From Morchella semilibera (taxonomy: Eukaryota; Ascomycota; Pezizomycetes; Pezizales; Morchellaceae), in the NCBI GenBank assembly GCA_009192285.1, contig WBVU01000010.1, forward strand, positions 1,362,111 to 1,426,110: a stretch of DNA of 64,000 nt. Reading direction: 5' to 3'. Below are positions 57,473-64,000 of this stretch, in pieces. The position numbers and the translations under genes were made by a program. Within the stretch, counting starts at the first letter, position 1, and the number at the start of each line of letters is the position of its first letter. A model generated the notes under the pieces. That model worked only from the letters and a program-made list of their open reading frames with translations, did no database searches and was not told the origin of the DNA.

Positions 57473-58277
57473 ATGGACTCTCAACCTCCGGATAGCGCTT
57501 TCCCAGCTGCTTTCAGCGCCCATACATCACGTATAACTAGGGTTTGCATCCCCTGAAGCTCAAATAGCGATGCTCTCTCTGGTCAATAATGCTAACGTGG
57601 CGACATCTCGACTGTACAGACATACCAAACATATCTAGACAAGGCAACCCCATTTGTGACTTACAGATGGGCTGGAACAATCTTTTTGCTGCTGGTCTTT
57701 ATGGCGAGGATTTTGGTAGCCCAGGGGTGGTATATTGGTGATTCAACCCTTTTTTCGTATTTTACCGCATGCTTATATTTAAATTCTACAAACTTCCACC
57801 ACTACAATGACACACTTTGGGTCTTTCTAACGTGCTAAATAGTTTGTTACTCACTTGGGATCTACCTCCTGAACCTTTTCCTTGCATTCTTAACCCCTAA
57901 ATTCGACCCTTCACTTGAACAGGATGAAGAGCTTGAGTCTGGTGGGCCGAGTTCTCTCCCGACTAAGCAAGACGAAGAGTTCAGGCCTTTCATTCGCCGC
58001 CTCCCAGAATTCAAATTTTGGCATTCGGCGACTAGGGCTATTGCAATCGGGTTTTTTTGCACCTGGTTCAGCGTGTTTGACGTTCCAGTGTTTTGGCCTG
58101 TATTGGTCGTTTACTGGGTCGTCCTGTTTGCGCTCACAAGTAAGTTTTATCTGGGGATTGTAGTAATTTATTGAGGATAACGTCTGACAATTTATAGTGA
58201 GGAGGCAAATCCAGCACATGATAAAATACCGCTACATTCCTTTTAGTCTTGGAAAGACCCGGTACTCTAGGTCTTAA
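57473..58277 (+). CDS. RER1: RER1, ER-retrieval receptor of the early Golgi (187 aa)
   Basis: Exons: 57473-57541, 57620-57737, 57843-58139 and 58198-58277, all in phase. RER1 is a four-span membrane receptor that returns ER membrane proteins from the cis-Golgi by COPI vesicles. Joined exons give [20 protein letters not shown], a first hydrophobic pair ([38 protein letters not shown]) and the acidic linker. Then come [20 protein letters not shown], a second pair ([33 protein letters not shown]) and the conserved cytosolic end [20 protein letters not shown]. The length matches the family. The intron after WYI (57738-57842) interrupts the first hydrophobic pair. Confidence 0.96.
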
Positions 58278-59896
58278 GAGACACGCGTATCCACGGCGAG
58301 ACGGCATTTAGGCTTGTATGTTTTAGGAATGCTAGGGAATGACGGGAAAGGTGTTTGTAAAGGCGTTTGGCTAACAAGCCACTTATTTCGAAAGCCATCA
58401 TCAACTTGTTGGTATCCTTGAGGGACAATAATGGGATATGGTGTATATCTAAATATTCTTATAATGTTTACTGGGATGTTAGGAGCTTATCTGTCCTGGT
58501 CTTTTTATTTCTGTTTCCCATGTCTCGAAAAACAAACTGTCCGAGCTTATTGATATTAGTTATGAACATGATAGCGGGTCTTTATCTCATTTGTATTCAT
58601 TGCTGTTCCATTTAAAGTTTTCTTTTTCTTAGTGGGAATGTAATTGAAATGAGGATAGGGATGTGATGGAAATATATAGTCAAATTTGGTCGAAAGATCA
58701 CAGGTAGGCGAAATCCAAGCAAAGACGTATCTACTGCTATATGTGTGATAACTACATTGGGCCTCAAAAGCTATCATGGATGGAGTACATATCACAACAA
58801 GAAAGATCGCCCCCATATTCTTTTGTCGATCGATCTGGTAAGTGTCTTAGCCAAATTCTACATTAATAAGATCTGCAACGTTTTTCCATTAGACCCATGT
58901 CGATATGAATTAGTAGGCTGGCGCCACAAATGTAAACCAATCCAATGAGATGCCCTACGCAAAATCTCCGACTATCATGACTATGGGTGCCATTGAACTG
59001 AGATCTCGGCTACAGAAATCTGATAAAGACGCAGGCATCCTCCAGGTGCTGAAGGAGACCAGATCAAGGTGCAACAAGTTCGGACTCGACGGAGCAGTAT
59101 TGTATGGTATGGGTCCACTCCACAGTTTGATATCCGGCACCCGCACCCTATAGGCAGTCCTTCAGACTCTACGAGTAAGAAAAAGACCGCTTCGGTAGTT
59201 AGCTGGCGTCGGAGATCGTTTGATATAAAGAATTTTACTGACTGGGTTCGTAGTTAGAGGCAGTTAGAAGGCACAACGGGCCGAATGCCTCTCACCCAGA
59301 TAAGCTTCAGTAATTTTGTACACGCACGTATCCTTTAATTGTATCCCCCGAGTTATGTAGTCATTCATTTCCGACGAAGTCGCAGGTACCCTTTCCCCCT
59401 CTGTTCCCACACCTCCCCACAAAGATTGTTCCGATTGGTAACTCCGGAGCTTTATTGTGGAAGCGAGACACAGGTACGTACATGTATGTCGTTGACTTAT
59501 TCAGCCTTGGGAAGCGGGGTGTCCTTTAATAGTAGCATTTCAACCGCCAGGAACGAAGAAAGTTTGTAAAAATAGTACCAGTTCCACCCATGAAATACTC
59601 AAAAGTAGAGTTCAGGGCACGCGGCGATCTGGCATCTCTGGAAGAGTACATACATGTATTGGCATTCCATAGACACGGCGGGGTCGGGTCTTCCGGCACT
59701 CGTGTGGGCAGATTAAAGGTCAGTGATTTTCAGTATGTATACATGTATCTATATGGCGACATGGCGTAAAATTCCCCAAATTACAAAATTACCATCATTT
59801 ACGCAAGACCCCCTTGGGTCTTCTTCCTTTCTTTCTGCATGTCAACAGAACCAGCTTTTGAGGGGTAGGACCCAGTCCTAAACTTCATCTTCATCT

Positions 59897-59936
<40 letters not shown>

Positions 59937-60735
59937 TTTTTATTTTAAAAAAAAAAGAATTAGCTGTTGGGTAAATGCCGATACCTTGGACAATGAACAG
60001 CAGAACATTTTGATTATCGTTATTAACGTCACGAATCAGCAATCCCTGTTCAGTGAGTGTACCTACATCATGTAGGCACTTTAACTACGGTACAATACAC
60101 GAATAGCTATTTTTTTTATCAAACAGTGGGGAGACGTGGATGCACTTAGACAGGAAGACAGGAATGCGAGATTCATAAAGAAGTGGGTGCCCGCCGTTGT
60201 GCTTACATGTAGCCCTCGTGAGCTTGTCTTGTATGCACAGCCGATCCCAAAGTGGCATCAGAAGCTTCCAATGATCCCACTTTCTCAAGGTATAGCAATC
60301 AGCAATCAGCAATCAGCAGTAGTACCCCGAGACTAAGGTGAAGAAAACAAATAGATCACCACCTCCCATTCCTTTACGAGTTGTGGCTTGACAATCGATC
60401 ACTTATCACTCTGCAGTTGAAGTGGGTAGACTGCGGCGTTAAAAGGGCCCTCGATCGCTCCTCTCCTGAAATAACCACCGCTACATTCATTGACCCCGGC
60501 ACCCTGGTCTGCTTGACACTTCCACGATAACATCATTCTCTCATCTTACTTGCTTGCATCCTTTTGCTTTTGTTCTTTCTCTCCCTTTTCTTTCCTCTTT
60601 CCCCCCTTCCTTCCTCCTCCAACCAACGCCGGTTATCTTCTCTGCAATCTCCTATAATCTTACAAGTTATTTACCCCCCGACTTTCTACCGGCTCTTCTT
60701 TCCTCAAGTCCAGTCTCGATTAAATAGCGTTCAAA
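58278..60735. other. Intergenic, 2.5 kb
   Basis: No gene is supported. It contains TACATGTA sites (59476, 59651, 59741 region), a 33-T run starting at 59902 followed by an A run, and a CT-rich region (60530-60720) directly before RHO3 that is probably its promoter and leader. Confidence 0.5.
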
Positions 60736-61738
60736 ATGCCACTCTGCGGCTCAAACAAGGTTGCGAGTTCTATTCCTTCGCTTCTCACTCTCGATCGTTT
60801 GCCTCGTTCTGCGTAACAGGCATATTCTTGTGCTCCATTAGGTCATAATTTGCTAACAGTAGACCCTTTTCGCGTGTACAGACGACCCAGCGGAAGATTG
60901 TGTTATTAGGTATACAAATAAACACTCTTTCACCTCAAAGATTTGACGCTAACAAAGACATAGGAGACGGTGCCTGTGGAAAGACCTCATTATTGAATGT
61001 CTTTACGAGAGGGTATATCACCCTTGATGAAAAGAGATATCGAGTGAATTTGAGCTAAGAGCTAATGGTATGGGTAAATATTAGTTATTTTCCGCAAGTC
61101 TACGAACCTACGGTTTTCGAAAACTATGTTCATGGTATACATATATATCCCAAGCCCAAGCGACCTATTTCGCTAACAATTTAACGTGTAGACATCTATG
61201 TTGACAACACACATATCGAACTTTCACTCTGGGACACTGCCGGTCAGGAGGAATTCGACAGGCTACGATCGCTCTCATATAGCGACACTCATACCATTAT
61301 GCTCTGCTTCAGTGTAGACTCCCGCGACTCACTTGAGAATGTTGAGTCGAAATGGGTTGGCGAGATTGCGGACCAATGTCAAGGTGTCAAGTTGGTACTG
61401 GTTGCGTTAAAATGCGATTTAAGGGAGGCTGGGGATGGAGATGGCCCGGAGAAGAATGTTCCCGGAGGATTCATTCAATATCCGGAGGGGCTTGCTGTTG
61501 CTGAGAGGATAAAAGCATTGCGTTACCTTGGTAGGGGTTCCCGCGGGGCAGGAAATTATTGTTTCTTAAGGGCAGGGTTTGCTCAGAGCACCAGGCTAAC
61601 TCGTCTCGGTGATTAGAGTGCTCCGCCAAAATGAACCGTGGTGTTAATGAAGCTTTTACGGAGGCCGCCAGAGTCGCATTGAGCGCGAACGCAAAGGGCA
61701 GCAAAGATTCACGAGGGTCGGGATGTGTTATACAGTAA
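60736..61738 (+). CDS. RHO3: Rho-family GTPase Rho3 (203 aa)
   Basis: Exons: 60736-60759, 60882-60909, 60964-61012, 61085-61134, 61192-61530 and 61617-61738, all in phase. Rho3 controls polarised exocytosis and hyphal tip growth at the plasma membrane. The start MPLCGSNK joins TTQRKIVLLGDGACGKTSLL (P-loop GDGACGKT). Next are the effector loop YFPQVYEPTVFENYVHD, switch II WDTAGQEEFDRLRSLSY, base-binding VALKCDLR (AxKCD instead of TKxD) and ECSAK. The protein ends CVIQ, a CaaX box whose final Gln favours farnesylation. A short Gly/Asp/Pro insert follows KCDLRE. Four of the five introns fall in the first third of the coding sequence, as in other fungal RHO3 genes. Confidence 0.95.
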
Positions 61739-62328
61739 ATAATCAACATACACCATCGACACGAACATTACCCTAGTAAAGCTTAGGGTTGGAGGCAAGG
61801 CTGTTTTTCGGTGGCTCGGAAACAGTGGGTTGATGGAGCTTAGGACGAGTGACGAAGGCTATGGTAGCTTCATCCAAGGGTGGTTATACCGTTAAAGTTT
61901 TTTTGGTCTTCTTTTGGCCGGTTTTGTTTATTAACTTTACTGGCGCTTATTTGCTTGGTTGATTGCGCGCTTTTTTTCGACTTATTTTTGGTTTGGTGAA
62001 GTCCTGGTGTTCTATTCTTTTCGGAGCGTTCGATGATACTATGTACAGTATTAGTATTAGTTTATTTTATTCTCTCCTTTGTCACCATTGTTTGGTTCTG
62101 GGAAGCCCAGCATTCGGTTTATTTTGTGATAATGTTTCTGCGTTTCCAAATGGTGGGCAACACTATTGTCAATGTTTTGTATCTACACAGTACGGCACAG
62201 AAAGGCATAGTGGTCGCATGTTGCGGGTTGCGCAGGGTACCTTAAAAATATCAGACTACATGTAGTAGCATAGAATTCTTGAGTAATTTAGTACCATAGT
62301 TGTCACTCTAAAGTTTAGGTTGCATGTA

Positions 62329-62543
62329 TAGTGGCGGACACTCAAAACCGACCCTTAGTTAAGTTGTTCTAGAAGCTATGGGGAAGTGGTTTTTTAATTA
62401 TGTCGAAATCCCTTCTGTAGGGCTGTTGGGGGTAGGTAACAGAACTATTTTACAGAAGGACTTTCTTCCTGGACAAGTGTTGTGGTGTTGAAAGTCAGTG
62501 GTTGAAGGATAGTTTGATGGTCGGTTCTGTGTGTCCGCCACTG
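62329..62543. mobile_element. 215-bp element with AGTGGCGGACAC inverted ends
   Basis: Left end TAGTGGCGGACACTCAAAAC and right end (minus strand) CAGTGGCGGACACACAGAAC, both continuing to CGACC, with TA on each side. The end sequence is shared with the 452-bp element at 29742-30193, so the two form one family. No coding sequence inside. Confidence 0.75.
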
Positions 62544-63429
62544 TACCTGTTGTGAGGCCCCTTTACTTTCCCAGAAACCAATACTTTACATATAATCAAC
62601 TAGCCGCCAGGTGCCGCAACAAGTTCAAATTACGACCTATCAGCCGTTCCATCCCTAGCCATATCGCGGCAGGTATCAGTTACTGATCCGCTTCCATCTT
62701 CCTTTTCTTTGATCTTTAGATAGGTTTTCGCTAACATGTATATCTAGAAAATGCGCTTTCTATGCTTTCTATCAAGTCCTGAACTCGAGTCCTACAACCC
62801 AACGCTTATAGTTATAGGCTTGTTGTGGAACCTTCTGTTTGTCGTCGTAGGTAGGTATTATGGGCCAGCTCTATTCCACCAGCATCACCTAGAGTCTGAC
62901 AGCTTTTAGTATGCACTCTCGTCTTGATACTCGGCTCCGTTACAGTCTACTATCTTGAAGATCATGAACCATTGGGTATGGAAGTGCTGTAGGACCCCCC
63001 CCCGGGGGGTTAGAGGGAGGACCAGAGGTATATCACGGCTTTACTAAGGTTTTTGGTATAAACGCACATGCTGCTAAGGACTTTGACTAAAAGAGTTACG
63101 CATGTTGGTATGTTGATGTCTGGGGTTTCCCTTGTGCCACTGTTTGATGCCAACGATGTTTGAGAAGATAGTTCAAGGCAGTATACTGCGGTATAGCATA
63201 CTAGAGAGTTATTCTGTAATACCTATTTAGTATCGGGCGAACCTGCATTGAGAAGCGTGCCATGACATGAGGGTTCACGTGGTACATAGGGGTAGTATGC
63301 ACGGGGGTGTCTCGGAGGCATGCCATAGCTTATATAGGTAGTGAGTGCTAGGGTTTTAAAAAGCCATGCGCGCATAACAACCTCCATCAAGTCAATAATA
63401 AAGATGGTTGAGGACGCTTGTTTAGCATA

Positions 63430-63571
63430 GACGACCCCCGGGCCACCTCACTCGGACAGTCAATCATGATTGGTTGAATAGAGGAACTGAAGTCACTTGA
63501 AACGTTGATCTTTCCTTTTCTACGTTAACTGTCCGAGTGAGGGGGATGTCCGAATGGCCCTGGAGGTCGTC
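63430..63571. mobile_element. 142-bp inverted-repeat element, GACGACC ends
   Basis: The ends GACGACCCCCGGGCCA and (minus strand) GACGACCTCCAGGGCCA are flanked by TA. A second inner pair, CACTCGGACAGT, matches on both arms, with an extra segment in the right arm. No open frame of note. Confidence 0.68.
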
Positions 63572-64000
63572 TATATCAACGACTTATCGTGTTGTAATAT
63601 TGGCTGCCTCCGGGCGTAGCCAGCCAAAGTGTCTAGGACTACGTGTATTTGTCCGGTAACCACATATGTCACTGTTTTATATAAGTACATGTATATAAGA
63701 TATCTACATGTAATCTTGTACATACTGTAGTCAGTTATGTCAAGTCTCGTACTGTCCAGTCCTCTCTCCAGTCGATTTGTAAAATATAGATCTAGCAGGG
63801 GCATAAGTGATAATCTAGGTAGATGGTAGGTTGGTTATTGGGTGTGGGTCTCCATTTCTGGACGCCTATAATTATGTGGGTGTTTCACCGTGCCATTAGG
63901 TAACCTTAGACTCAGGGGTAGGAGGCCAAGATACCGAGTGATACGCTATGACCTGATTTTTATTGTAATAGCTGGTGCCTACATGTACATAGTTAAAATC

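Larger units (their letters stand above)
61739..64000. other. Intergenic, 2.3 kb, with two inverted-repeat elements
   Basis: Sequence downstream of RHO3. Apart from the elements at 62329-62543 and 63430-63571 and several TACATGTA sites (62258, 63685, 63703, 63980 region), nothing coding is supported. Confidence 0.5.

Noticed and set aside
1-64000. tRNA or rRNA genes
   Set aside because: No cloverleaf with A- and B-box-like blocks and no rRNA signature was recognised by eye; a tRNAscan-SE run would be decisive.

Overview
The window looks like nuclear DNA of a filamentous ascomycete (Pezizomycotina). All but one of the genes carry short introns (about 50-130 nt, GT...AG, often with a CTAAC/CTAAT branch site). 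The gene set is fungal: a NADPH-oxidase regulator noxR, TORC2 subunit AVO3/Rictor, RHO3, uricase with a peroxisomal SKL tail, MED27 and RER1. Gene density is low: 13 genes in 64 kb, with intergenic stretches of up to about 10 kb full of small repeats. That would suit a repeat-rich lineage such as Pezizomycetes, but the placement is inference. No bacterial, viral, rRNA, tRNA or CRISPR feature was recognised.

Layout. (1) 808-6081 (-): one very large six-exon gene whose exons join in phase. It encodes tandem CCCH zinc fingers, long disordered RGG- and Pro-rich regions, an F-box and LRRs. (2) 8490-18323, the gene-dense block: CCS1 (-) and MRPL23 (+) diverge from a 333-bp promoter containing a long inverted repeat; MRPL23 converges on uricase (-); then the 17-exon AVO3/Rictor gene (+). 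(3) 21273-22844: an intronless LON-RING protein. (4) 22845-33170: about 10 kb without a supportable gene, but with MITE-like elements, a 452-bp TA-flanked terminal-inverted-repeat element and very short retroposon insertions with clear target-site duplications. (5) 33171-35408 noxR; 41847-42755 an acidic protein of unknown function; 49300-50692 a universal-stress-protein gene. (6) 54235-61738: MED27 (-), mitochondrial enoyl-CoA hydratase (-), RER1 (+) and RHO3 (+). (7) 61739-64000: intergenic, with two more TA-flanked inverted-repeat elements.

The genes do not form a pathway cluster; they are housekeeping and signalling genes (copper delivery to SOD1, mitochondrial translation, purine catabolism, TORC2 and Rho polarity signalling, ROS signalling, ER retrieval, transcription). 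The most interesting signals are the CCCH/F-box fusion gene, serial retroposon insertion at one site (29460-29581), several small TA-flanked inverted-repeat families, and a very common TACATGTA palindrome outside coding sequence. All gene models were built by eye from splice motifs, reading phase and family similarity. Three junctions (USP intron 1, MED27 intron 1, a 40-nt candidate intron in noxR) are unresolved or doubtful.
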